Assembly: GCA_017469745.1 (NCBI GenBank)
Contig: JAFUFS010000064.1
Coordinates: 1 to 35,994, forward strand
Direction: 5' to 3'
Origin: Bacteroidales bacterium
GTDB lineage: Bacteria; Bacteroidota; Bacteroidia; Bacteroidales; UBA932
DNA length: 35,994 bases
Under the pieces are notes generated by a model that was given only the letters and a program-made list of their open reading frames with translations, made no database searches and was not told the origin of the DNA. Positions 8,137 through 15,630 of the stretch are shown here, piece by piece. A program made the position numbers and the translations under genes. Numbering within the stretch: the stretch's first letter is position 1; every line of letters begins with the position of its first letter.

Positions 8137-9302
8137 TCGAACAGATCTACGATTGCAGAGGCGAGGCTCCTTCCGAAAACCCTGCATGATTCAGGATTGA
8201 CTTCAGACCCTCCGGCATTGGCGAAAGGAATCTCAAAGCAGCGGCACACACGAGCCCTGGGCACGTTCAACCTTGCCCAGTTGAGGCAAGACAGGCCGTC
8301 GGCATAATTGGCGTTCGTATTCCAACTCGTTCCGAACGGAACATTGTTCGAGGCACTGTACGGCAATCCTTTCGCATTCTTCTCGATGCATTTTGTGAAA
8401 TACTCTTCCGCTGCGATGTCCGGTGTGATTTCGGGATTCGCAAGCGGATTGTAAAGAAGCTCGTTCACACCGCTGGAAATCCACGGGCAGTGAAGGTCGA
8501 GAATCACTTCCGGATTCTTTTCAAGGTACTTGTCCGCAAGCGCCCGGGTCTCAGGATAGAGGAATTCTGAGTAATCCCTGTTGTGGTCGTGCGGATCACG
8601 GTTTTTCCCCTGGTCGCCGTTGACTGCTCCGTCGTAATCCACGAAGGGTACCACCGTGAATTCCACGTTCTCGCGGAGCCACTTCCCGGTCTTGTCGTCA
8701 GAACATATTCCTTGGATGATGCCTTCCATCACGTAGCCTGCCATGGTTTCGGAGCAGTGATGCCTGGCGGAGATCACCACCCGATGCTTCTCCTTTCCGT
8801 CAAGCCGGCCGAAAGTGGCGAACGGCACCTTTTGTCCGCTCCGGCTCAGGCAAAGGACATCCGTTTGGAACTGTCCTTTGCCTATGGAGCGGAGAAACTG
8901 CTTCCAATGCTCGGGAAGGTAGGGATGGCATTCGTAGAGGAATACATCCTTGTCCTTCGGACCGAAAGTCCAGGTGAAAGTCTTTCCGGTAGGTCCTCCT
9001 CCGAAGAAAAAGGTCTTGCCTTTGTCGAGCGACACCACGGGGCCGCGGGCTCCGACGCAGGTGCGCGGAAACTTGAAGACCAGGGTTCTGCCCTGGGCGC
9101 CACGTACCCTCATGGCCCAGTAGAACCATTCGCCTTTGTGACCTGACATGTCAGGCTGTACGTAGACTGTGTCTCCGGAGATCTTTTCAACGACTATGTT
9201 TCCTGCTGGAAAATTGCCGTCTATGTTTATCTTCTTTCCCGGGCGGGCCTGCAGCTGGACTATCGCGGTTGCGAGCAATGTTATGATAAGCAGTCTTTTC
9301 AT
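8127..9302 (-). CDS. Exported M14-family zinc carboxypeptidase
   Basis: 391 residues. A Sec signal peptide (MKRLLIITLLATAIVQLQA) is followed by a beta-rich domain of about 130 residues, as in cytosolic-carboxypeptidase-like M14 members, then the catalytic domain. Zinc ligands are H182 and E185 in ARHHCSE and H271 in LDLHCPW; N241-R242 (DHNRDY) fit the carboxylate-binding pair; E357 in CFEIPFANAGG fits the general base. All key residues are present, so it should be active. It likely trims peptides or muropeptides in the periplasm. The gene begins 18 bases after the DUF5692 gene, so it may be read from the hyp operon, although no functional link is evident. Confidence 0.88.
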   Translation of the reverse strand: MKRLLIITLLATAIVQLQARPGKKINIDGNFPAGNIVVEKISGDTVYVQPDMSGHKGEWFYWAMRVRGAQGRTLVFKFPRTCVGARGPVVSLDKGKTFFFGGGPTGKTFTWTFGPKDKDVFLYECHPYLPEHWKQFLRSIGKGQFQTDVLCLSRSGQKVPFATFGRLDGKEKHRVVISARHHCSETMAGYVMEGIIQGICSDDKTGKWLRENVEFTVVPFVDYDGAVNGDQGKNRDPHDHNRDYSEFLYPETRALADKYLEKNPEVILDLHCPWISSGVNELLYNPLANPEITPDIAAEEYFTKCIEKNAKGLPYSASNNVPFGTSWNTNANYADGLSCLNWARLNVPRARVCRCFEIPFANAGGSEVNPESCRVFGRSLASAIVDLFDYL

Positions 9303-9320
9303 GTGGGATCAGTCTGTCTG

Positions 9321-10370
9321 CTAGTCGACCTCAGCCCTTGCGAGGGCATCCTTGTAGTACTTCTGGTTGATGAAGACGTCCTGCTTGTAAGGATTGATGT
9401 GACGCTTCCTGGACACGTTGATGATGTAGCAGAGCGCGATGGCATTGGTGATGAGGGCCAGGGCGCTGATCACGATCATAGCGGTAGGATTTGCGTTGGC
9501 AGTTCCTCCTTCGACGATACCGTTGAGGGTCCCGTCAGCGTAGGTGGTAGGAAGGGCGACCCAGTTGAACTTGTGGAATCCGTCGTGGAAGGTCTCCTGG
9601 AAAAGAGGGAAGACCTGTGCGAACATGCACCAGATTGCGAGGGTGTTGGCCCTGTTCTGGATCCAACCTCCGCGGTTCCAGAAGATGCCGGCCACGGTAG
9701 GAGCAAGCAGAAGGGCGATACCGCAGAACCAGCTGTGGGTAGGGAGGCAGTTGTAGGTGTAGGCGAAGTTCCAGATGTCGTAGATGACGATGTAGACCCA
9801 AGTCATGTCAGGCCAGACCATGTCCTGCTTGTTCTTAGATGAATATACGCTCCACCAGGCTGTCATGCAGAAGATGTTGAGCACTCCGGCGAGGGCGTTC
9901 ATGACATTGTGCCAGCCTCCGTAGAGCCACACACCTTCGCTGGAGAGCCACCAGCAGTTCCAGCCCTTGATGGCAGACTCGAGGTCGGAAGCGACGGCGA
10001 TCAGGATGTTGATGGCGACGATCACGAACGGGAACGGCTTGAACCAATGCTTGGCACCGATGCCCCATTTGTACTTGATCATCATGAAGCCGATACACCC
10101 TGTTAGAGCGGCGTAGAGCTTGGCATAATGGAACCAGCCGTTCATGTAGAGATGGGTCTGGTTCTTGAGAGCCCATTCGGCACCTGTGTGGGCGCCGATA
10201 GCGATGGCGACGAAATAGGCCGTCAGGGCGAGAGGGATGATGAAGAACATGATCGCACCGCCGGTCTTTGTGCGGCGTGCGAATTCATTCAGGAGAATCA
10301 GGCCGACAAGGACTGCCAGCATCATTCCCCATTGTGCGAGGGCGTTAGCCCCATAAACATGGAAAAACAT
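9321..10370 (-). CDS. DUF5692 family multi-pass membrane protein
   Basis: 349 residues, very rich in Trp, with about nine hydrophobic helices and almost no soluble domain. Features such as GWFHYAKLYAALTGCIGFM, WWLSSEGVWLYGGWHNVMN and WVYIVIYDIWNFAYTYNCLP correspond to the DUF5692 family as I remember it. No heme His pattern or Fe-S motif can be assigned with confidence, although several His residues sit in or near helices (WHNVMN, PTHSWF, FHDGFHKF). It is the last member of the hypB-oxidoreductase-hypA-small membrane protein series, 26 bases after the small membrane gene, which suggests a membrane module for that redox system. Function is unknown. Confidence 0.75.
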   Translation of the reverse strand: MFFHVYGANALAQWGMMLAVLVGLILLNEFARRTKTGGAIMFFIIPLALTAYFVAIAIGAHTGAEWALKNQTHLYMNGWFHYAKLYAALTGCIGFMMIKYKWGIGAKHWFKPFPFVIVAINILIAVASDLESAIKGWNCWWLSSEGVWLYGGWHNVMNALAGVLNIFCMTAWWSVYSSKNKQDMVWPDMTWVYIVIYDIWNFAYTYNCLPTHSWFCGIALLLAPTVAGIFWNRGGWIQNRANTLAIWCMFAQVFPLFQETFHDGFHKFNWVALPTTYADGTLNGIVEGGTANANPTAMIVISALALITNAIALCYIINVSRKRHINPYKQDVFINQKYYKDALARAEVD

Positions 10371-10396
10371 GATAATTGATTTTGGTTATTGGTCTG

Positions 10397-10729
10397 TTAG
10401 AAGGTTTTCCTGAGTGAGCGGGATTCTTTAAGCACTGCGAATATCATCCATGCCCCTGTCAGGACAAGGCTCATTGGGACGCCGACTGTGAGCATTTCCT
10501 TGAGCATGATCCCACCTCCTCCGGCGCTTTCAAGCGCTGTGAAGAACGGAAAGCGCCAAGTAAGCTCTCCGTTTATGATGTGGTCGACTATGAGCATCAG
10601 CGTGCCGCCCCAGAGCATCTTCTCTAGGTCAGGAAGATGCCGCCCCAGTCTCGACTGTGGAGCGGGATTGGACTTGCGGATGGCAGTGGTAGTTATTGCC
10701 TGAGCTAATGGAACTAAGAAACAGCACAT
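10397..10729 (-). CDS. Small membrane protein of the hyp operon
   Basis: 110 residues with a hydrophobic N-terminus, a helix around LWGGTLMLIVDHII (residues 40-53) and a second around VGVPMSLVLTGAWMIFAVL near the C-terminus, separated by a Gly-rich loop with GGGG. I do not recognise a named family. It lies between hypA (26 bases) and DUF5692 (26 bases) on the same strand, so it is almost certainly cotranscribed with them and may form a membrane complex with DUF5692. No Cys or paired His that could hold a cofactor is evident in the helices. An upstream start may be missed because no Shine-Dalgarno guides the choice. Confidence 0.65.
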   Translation of the reverse strand: MCCFLVPLAQAITTTAIRKSNPAPQSRLGRHLPDLEKMLWGGTLMLIVDHIINGELTWRFPFFTALESAGGGGIMLKEMLTVGVPMSLVLTGAWMIFAVLKESRSLRKTF

Positions 10730-10755
10730 TTGCAGATGTTATTTGAATTTGTGAA

Positions 10756-11109
10756 TTAATTATTTTCCGGTACTGTGATGGATTCGATTTCTACTTCGTT
10801 GCCCCTTAGGAGGACAGTGTTGGTGCTCCCGCAGGAAGGACAGGTCTTGCCGAAACGGACGGTATCATATTCAGTCTTGCAGTCTTCGCACACCGTGACG
10901 GCCGGGATCGGATTGATCTTAAGTTCGCTTCCTTTCAGCAGAGGCTCCTTGTCAGCGGCCCAGCGCCAGCAGTCGGTAAGATATTCAGGGACAACCGTGG
11001 ACACCTCGCCGATGTTCATGACAACCGAGGAGACTCGGGTCACGCCGTTCTCTTCGGCCGTCTTCTTGACGTCGCGGATGATGTAGAATACTATCCCCAG
11101 TTCGTGCAT
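10756..11109 (-). CDS. hypA: HypA-type nickel insertion protein
   Basis: 117 residues, standard length for HypA/HybF. The nickel site is the invariant MHE N-terminus (His2). The zinc site is formed by two CxxC pairs, C74/C77 (CEDC) and C90/C93 (CPSC). HypA delivers Ni2+ with HypB to [NiFe] hydrogenase, and in some bacteria to urease. Its ATG overlaps the stop of the oxidoreductase C-terminal frame by one base (TAATG), so translation is probably coupled. No hydrogenase large or small subunit and none of hypC, D, E or F lie in the window, which makes the client protein an open question. Confidence 0.93.
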   Translation of the reverse strand: MHELGIVFYIIRDVKKTAEENGVTRVSSVVMNIGEVSTVVPEYLTDCWRWAADKEPLLKGSELKINPIPAVTVCEDCKTEYDTVRFGKTCPSCGSTNTVLLRGNEVEIESITVPENN

Positions 11110-11504
11110 TACTTACCTTTGCTGAACAGTATCTTTCCTGTGCGTTTGATCATATAGGGCAGTATGGCGCCGAACTTGTCTTCAGAAATGACCATGTGGC
11201 TGGCCTCGGGATGCTCCCTGTGCAGGTGGATGGCGTCGAAGGCGCATTTGGTCGTGCACACTCCGCAGCCGATGCACTTGTTCGGGTCCACGACCGAGGC
11301 TCCGCAGCCCAGGCACCTGGCGGTCTCCTTGCGGACCTGCTCCTCGGTGAGGGTCTGGTGGTACTCACGGAAAGGATCCTCGCGCTCTGCTATACCTTCG
11401 ATCTGGCGGGAAGAATTGTCATAGGATTCGACCACTATGTCATCCTTGTTCAGTTCAATGAAGTCACGCCTGTTCCTTCCGATCGTCATGTGACCGTGCT
11501 GCAC
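11109..11504 (-). CDS. C-terminal ferredoxin-type piece of the oxidoreductase, separated by an in-frame TAA
   Basis: The frame that continues directly after the TAA at 11573-11571 is open to 11109 (153 codons). Its first residues, GPKFAIDAIAAGKEAAESL, are the conserved continuation of the GGD-x-x motif at the end of the upstream frame, so homology runs through the stop without a frameshift. As an independent gene the first starts are GTG 11504 or ATG 11489. The piece holds RCLGCG and CIGCGVCTTKC, fitting a [4Fe-4S] site. It may be made by readthrough, by reinitiation, or not at all; alternatively the stop is a sequencing error. hypA begins within its stop codon. Confidence 0.6.
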   Translation of the reverse strand: MQHGHMTIGRNRRDFIELNKDDIVVESYDNSSRQIEGIAEREDPFREYHQTLTEEQVRKETARCLGCGASVVDPNKCIGCGVCTTKCAFDAIHLHREHPEASHMVISEDKFGAILPYMIKRTGKILFSKGK

Positions 11505-11570
11505 GTAACGGTGGAGCGATTCGGCAGCCTCCTTTCCGGCAGCAATCGCATCGATGGCGAATTTCGGACC

Positions 11571-13934
11571 TTAATAGCAGTCGCCTCCTACGAATATGTC
11601 TTCTTCCGCCGTCTGGTAGGTGAGCTTGTCAGCGACAGGGTAGACTCCACGGAAGAATTCGACCTTGGTGTCCTTGAGAAGATCCTTAAGGATCACTGTC
11701 TGGCCGATGGCGAAGATCACCATGTCGGCTTCCAGGGTCAGGAGCTCGCTCTCGTCGTACTTGGGCGAGAAGCGGTGTCCCTCATCGAAGACGGAGATGC
11801 ATTTCTTGAACACGATTCCGTTCACCTTGCTTTCACCTGAAACCTCCTTGGGTCCCCATCCAGGGTTGATGACGACTCCGTCTTCCCTCGCTTCACGACG
11901 TTCCTCAAGGGAGGCAGGCATTATGTCTTCGGTCTCAAGGGAGAGCATCGTGACGGATTCGGCTCCGCTGCGCTTTGCCACCCTGGCAGCATCGATGGCC
12001 ACATTGCCGCCACCGACCACGACCACCTTGCCGGTGACCTTGACCTTCCCGGTGTTGGCCTCGTGGAGGAAGTCTATTGCCGTGGTCGTGCCTTCAAGGG
12101 TCTCTCCGGGGATGCCGGGCAGCCTTCCGCCCTGGCAGCCTATCGCTACATAGAATCCCTTGTAGCCTTCTTCCCTTAGCGACTGGATGGTGACGTCCTT
12201 TCCGACTTCAACTCCAGTCCTGATGTCCACGCCGATCTCCTTCATGATGTCGATCTCGGCAGCGATGACGTCTTTCTCAAGCTTGTACGAAGGAATGCCG
12301 TAGCGAAGCATTCCGCCAGGTTCCGCGTTTTTCTCGAACACTGTCGGGAAGTAGCCCATAGTGGCCAGGTAATAGGCGCAGCTGAGTCCCGCAGGGCCTC
12401 CTCCGATGACTGCTATCTTTTCCTTCCAGCGGCCACGGTTTGAACCTACTATGATTTCCGGGACGAAGCGTGTCTCGGCGTTGAGGTCCTGCTGAGCGAT
12501 GAACTTCTTGACGGCATCGATAGCAATAGGCTGGTCGATTGTGCCGCGTGTGCAGGCATCCTCGCAGCGGCGGTTGCAGATGCGTCCGCAGACCGCGGGG
12601 AAAGGATTCTCACGCTTGATCAGCTCGAGGGCCTCCTTGTATTTGCCTTCGGCGGCCTTCTTTAGATAGCCCTGGACTGCGATGTGTGCCGGGCAGGCTG
12701 TCTTGCAAGGAGAGGTGCCGGTAGGGTAGCAGTTGATCCTGTTCTTGTCGCGGTAGTCCTCAGTCCATTTGTGGGGCCCCCATTTGGTGGCGTCAGGCAG
12801 TTCATGCCTGGGATATTCAATGGCGCCGTGGGAAGTGCAGAGCTTCTGTCCGAGCTTGACGGCACCGGCAGGGCAGTACTCGACACAGCGGCCGCAGGCC
12901 ACGCAGTTCTTCGGGTCCACTTCCGCGACGTACGCGCTTCTGGAGAGGTTGGGAGTGTTGAAGAGCTGCGAGGTGCGCAAGGCATTGCAGATCTTGACAT
13001 TGCAGTTGCAGATTGCGAATATCTTGCCTTCTCCGTCGATGTTGGTGACCTGGTGGACGTAGCCATTGTCTTCAGCCCGCTTCAGGATCTCCATGGCTTC
13101 TTCGTAGGTGACGGCCCTTCCTCTCTTGGTTTCGACGAGGTAGTCCGCCATGTCACCGACGCCAAGGCACCAGTCATGGTAGTCGTCGGCGCAGCCCTCA
13201 TCCAGTTTCTTCCTTCCGTAGCGGCAGGAACAGATTCCGGCGGCTATGTGGCCCGTGTAACGCTTGAGCCAGTAGGAAATATGTTCGATGTCGATGGATT
13301 CATTCTCCATCGAGATTGCCTTTTCAACAGGGATGACGTGCATTCCGATGCCTGCTCCGCCCATCGGCACGCTGGGAGTGACTTTCTCCAGAGGAAGGAA
13401 TGTCATCCTTTCGAAGAACATGGCCAGCTCCGGGTGGCGGTCCATCAGGTCGGTGTTCATGTTGGTGTACTCCGCCGATCCTGGGACGAAGAGCGGTACC
13501 CAGTACTCGCGGTCCTCGCGGCGGTAAGTCGTGCCTTCGACCGGGCCTTCAGCTGTGTATTTGTCGCCGTAGTCATATTCAAGAAGTCCGAAATACGCCA
13601 GCTTGTCGAGCAGTTCGTCGAAAGAGGCGTCATCCGGTGTGTAATGCTTCTCATGGTTCCATTGGACGAGCAGGGGATAGGGCCTGTGCTCGCGTACCTT
13701 GAGGAACTTCGAGGAGACCACGTCGAGGAGTAAATCCAGGGAAGCCTCCCTGGTGACGGGATCCATCTCGTCTTCGAATATGCAGGCGAGGCCCCAGTAC
13801 TCGGGACCTTCTGTGGTCATCTTCAGCTTGCCGGGAATCCTGTCCGTGACTTTGGCGCAGAATTTAAGCAGTTTCGGATTAGGGTTTGCGTCTCCCTTGT
13901 GTTTGGGGACGTAGCGGTTGGACATTTCTGGCAT
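11571..13934 (-). CDS. Fe-S/FAD NAD(P)-dependent oxidoreductase (glutamate synthase beta-like) with Cys-rich N-terminal domain
   Basis: 787 residues to the TAA at 11573-11571. Order: an N-terminal domain of about 220 residues; a Cys-rich part with CSCRYGRKKLDEGC (about 234-248) and ICNCNVKIC (about 307-315); a [4Fe-4S] motif CVACGRCVEYC (about 343-354); a glutamate-synthase-type Fe-S domain (CKTACPAHIAVQGYL, CGRICNRRCEDAC, about 406-465); an FAD site AVIGGGPAGLSC (about 505); an NAD(P) site VVVVGGGNVAIDAA (about 636); and the FAD-closing motif IFVGGD just before the stop. Relatives use NAD(P)H with ferredoxin-type partners. Residues after the stop codon continue the family in the same frame, so the intact protein would have about 941 residues. 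It sits between hypB (25 bases) and hypA. The client or partner is unknown. Confidence 0.82.
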   Translation of the reverse strand: MPEMSNRYVPKHKGDANPNPKLLKFCAKVTDRIPGKLKMTTEGPEYWGLACIFEDEMDPVTREASLDLLLDVVSSKFLKVREHRPYPLLVQWNHEKHYTPDDASFDELLDKLAYFGLLEYDYGDKYTAEGPVEGTTYRREDREYWVPLFVPGSAEYTNMNTDLMDRHPELAMFFERMTFLPLEKVTPSVPMGGAGIGMHVIPVEKAISMENESIDIEHISYWLKRYTGHIAAGICSCRYGRKKLDEGCADDYHDWCLGVGDMADYLVETKRGRAVTYEEAMEILKRAEDNGYVHQVTNIDGEGKIFAICNCNVKICNALRTSQLFNTPNLSRSAYVAEVDPKNCVACGRCVEYCPAGAVKLGQKLCTSHGAIEYPRHELPDATKWGPHKWTEDYRDKNRINCYPTGTSPCKTACPAHIAVQGYLKKAAEGKYKEALELIKRENPFPAVCGRICNRRCEDACTRGTIDQPIAIDAVKKFIAQQDLNAETRFVPEIIVGSNRGRWKEKIAVIGGGPAGLSCAYYLATMGYFPTVFEKNAEPGGMLRYGIPSYKLEKDVIAAEIDIMKEIGVDIRTGVEVGKDVTIQSLREEGYKGFYVAIGCQGGRLPGIPGETLEGTTTAIDFLHEANTGKVKVTGKVVVVGGGNVAIDAARVAKRSGAESVTMLSLETEDIMPASLEERREAREDGVVINPGWGPKEVSGESKVNGIVFKKCISVFDEGHRFSPKYDESELLTLEADMVIFAIGQTVILKDLLKDTKVEFFRGVYPVADKLTYQTAEEDIFVGGDCY

Positions 13935-13959
13935 ATTTGTCGTATGTGGTTATTGGCTT

Positions 13960-14637
13960 TTATTCAGAGACTTTCCAGGCTGCAACCTCGTCCAGCAGCC
14001 ATTGGGCGAAGGCTTCGACTCCTTCGCCGGTCTTCGCGCAGATAGGGATGACCTTTGCTTCGGGATTGCGCATGCGGATATATTCCTTGCACTTCTCCAG
14101 GTCGAAATCGAAATAGGGGGCGACGTCCATCTTGTTGATGACCACGACGTCGCAGATGGAGAACATCAGGGGGTACTTGAGCGGCTTGTCATCGCCTTCC
14201 GGGACGGAGAGTATCATGGCGTTGCGCACCGATCCCGTGTCGAATTCGGCAGGGCAGACCAGGTTCCCGACATTCTCGAGGATGACGAGATCGGTTTCTT
14301 CAAGGTCCAGGTTGTCAAGTCCCTGGCGGGTCATCTCCGCATCCAGGTGGCACATTCCTCCGGTGTGGAGCTGAATTGATTCAACCCCTGTTGCATCCTT
14401 GATCTTGCGGGCATCTACATCACTGTCAATGTCAGCTTCCATCACGGCCACACGGACCTTTTCCTTGATCAGGTCCAGGGTACGGATGAGGGTGGTGGTC
14501 TTACCGCTGCCGGGGGAGGACATCAGGTTCAGGAGGAAGATCCCCTTGTCCTTCAACTCTTTACGGAGATTGTTGGCATCTGTTTCATTGTCGGCGAAAA
14601 CGCTCTTCTTGATCTCGATTACTTTAAGATCATCCAT
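13960..14637 (-). CDS. hypB: HypB nickel-handling GTPase
   Basis: 225 residues. The G domain shows Walker A SSPGSGKTT (40-48), a switch region with MEADIDSDVDARKI and the base-recognition motif NKMD (168-171). The nickel/zinc site in the G domain is C96-H97 (GGMCHLDA) with C128 (NLVCPAEFD). The extra N-terminal CxxCGC nickel site of E. coli HypB and the His-rich stretch of storage types are absent. HypB hydrolyses GTP to pass nickel to HypA and the target enzyme. It is the first gene of the five-gene series running to DUF5692; a 54-base gap separates it from the AraC gene, with a weak TATATTGC element at the -7 position. Confidence 0.93.
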   Translation of the reverse strand: MDDLKVIEIKKSVFADNETDANNLRKELKDKGIFLLNLMSSPGSGKTTTLIRTLDLIKEKVRVAVMEADIDSDVDARKIKDATGVESIQLHTGGMCHLDAEMTRQGLDNLDLEETDLVILENVGNLVCPAEFDTGSVRNAMILSVPEGDDKPLKYPLMFSICDVVVINKMDVAPYFDFDLEKCKEYIRMRNPEAKVIPICAKTGEGVEAFAQWLLDEVAAWKVSE

Positions 14638-14691
14638 TATTGCGTGTTGTTATTATGTGATTAACACCGCAATATACGATTTTTTCCGGTA

Positions 14692-15495
14692 TTATCCTCG
14701 GTAATCGGAAGGTGAAGAACCCAGGTAGCGCTGGACGTACCGGCTGAAATAGGCCGGGGACGAGAAATTGAACATTTCGGAGATGTCCACGAAACTCAGG
14801 GAACGGTCCCTTAGCTGCCTTGAGATGTCCAGCACGGTGAAGCGGTTGATCCACCAGTTGGCCGAGTTGCCGGTGATGGATTTGCTTATCTCAGAGAGGT
14901 ATTTAGGGGCGACGCAGAGCTCTGAGGCATAATAGCTTACTTCGCGGTTGTTGCGGTAGTCGCCTCTTTCCAGCATTCCTATGAAGCGGCGCATCGTCAT
15001 CGCGGACTGGGACTGGATTTCATCCCAGGCCCCGTTGATCCTTGCGTGGAAGTCGAAGAAATCCAGGATGAGGGTCTGAACCGTGCTCAGCATCAGGTCG
15101 TCAAGGAAATGATGCCAGACCATGGTCCTGCGCAGCCTTACCTCTTCGAAGTCCCTCTGGCAGCGTTCATATTCCTCATCGGTCAGGTGCATGACGGGAT
15201 TCTGCGCCAGGGAGAGGGAGCCCCGCATTCCGTAATTGTTGTTCGGAGTGGCTTTCTCGATGAACACCGGGTCGATGTAGATGACCTCGACTCGGAAATC
15301 CTCCGATGGCTTGATTTCACCGACCAGCTGGGTTGCGCGGATTATCGTGCAGTCCTTTTCCTGAATTGTGAAAGGAGCGCCGTTGTAGACGATCTCGCAG
15401 CTTCCTCCAAGGCAGAGGATGTGTGCCAGATGCAAAGCTACCTCGCCTTCACCGATGCCCTGAAGGGCGTCCCGTATGATGATTTCCGATGTCAT
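14692..15495 (-). CDS. AraC-family transcriptional regulator
   Basis: 267 residues. The first 100 residues are strand-rich and fit the cupin-like sensor domain (EVALHLAHILCLGGSCEIVYNG). The C-terminal 100 residues form the two helix-turn-helix units of AraC: EVSYYASELCVAPKYLSEI and SLSFVDISEMFNFSSPAYFSRYV, ending with GSSPSDYR. It is transcribed divergently from the aldo/keto reductase operon, a common arrangement for a regulator of that operon; it could also act on the hyp genes downstream. A 19-bp tandem duplication overlaps its start codon (15477-15514), so an upstream ATG in the second copy is out of frame and the start at 15495 is the right one. Confidence 0.88.
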   Translation of the reverse strand: MTSEIIIRDALQGIGEGEVALHLAHILCLGGSCEIVYNGAPFTIQEKDCTIIRATQLVGEIKPSEDFRVEVIYIDPVFIEKATPNNNYGMRGSLSLAQNPVMHLTDEEYERCQRDFEEVRLRRTMVWHHFLDDLMLSTVQTLILDFFDFHARINGAWDEIQSQSAMTMRRFIGMLERGDYRNNREVSYYASELCVAPKYLSEISKSITGNSANWWINRFTVLDISRQLRDRSLSFVDISEMFNFSSPAYFSRYVQRYLGSSPSDYRG

Positions 15496-15514
15496 TGATG
15501 ATTTCCGATGTCAT
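15477..15514. repeat. 19-bp perfect tandem duplication at the AraC gene start
   Basis: TGATGATTTCCGATGTCAT occurs twice head to tail (15477-15495 and 15496-15514). The first copy includes the first codons of the AraC gene; the second lies in its leader. Since 19 is not a multiple of three, the duplicated ATG is out of frame. Confidence 0.9.
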
Positions 15515-15536
15515 TCTGAGCGCAGCGAAGAATCTT
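15510..15536. repeat. Dispersed intergenic repeat of the CATTCTGAGCGnAGCGAAGAATC type
   Basis: The bases around 15512-15535 read CATTCTGAGCGCAGCGAAG and then AATCT. From memory, near-identical sequences are scattered between genes in many Bacteroidota and other phyla. Only one copy is seen in this window. It lies in the divergent AraC/AKR region and abuts the tandem duplication. Confidence 0.5.
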
Positions 15537-15630
15537 CGCTTTCCAAAGTTAATGGTTTATCGGAAATTGTGACATTTTTTTCTGCAAAAATCGTAAGTGG
15601 TTCTTTTGGGAATATCCTGACCTTTGCAAC

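Noticed and set aside
11571..11573. TAA in the oxidoreductase as evidence of an altered genetic code
   Set aside because: TAA, TAG and TGA all serve as normal stops elsewhere in the window (for example 1435-1437 TAG, 8127-8129 TAA, 19580-19582 TGA), so global recoding is not supported.
12684..13733. Plus-strand open frame of 349 codons opposite the oxidoreductase
   Set aside because: Antisense shadow; no family pattern, while the minus strand holds clear Fe-S and Rossmann motifs.
9321..14637. A complete [NiFe] hydrogenase locus
   Set aside because: No large subunit CxxC pairs, no small subunit, and no hypC, hypD, hypE or hypF are present; only hypA and hypB are.
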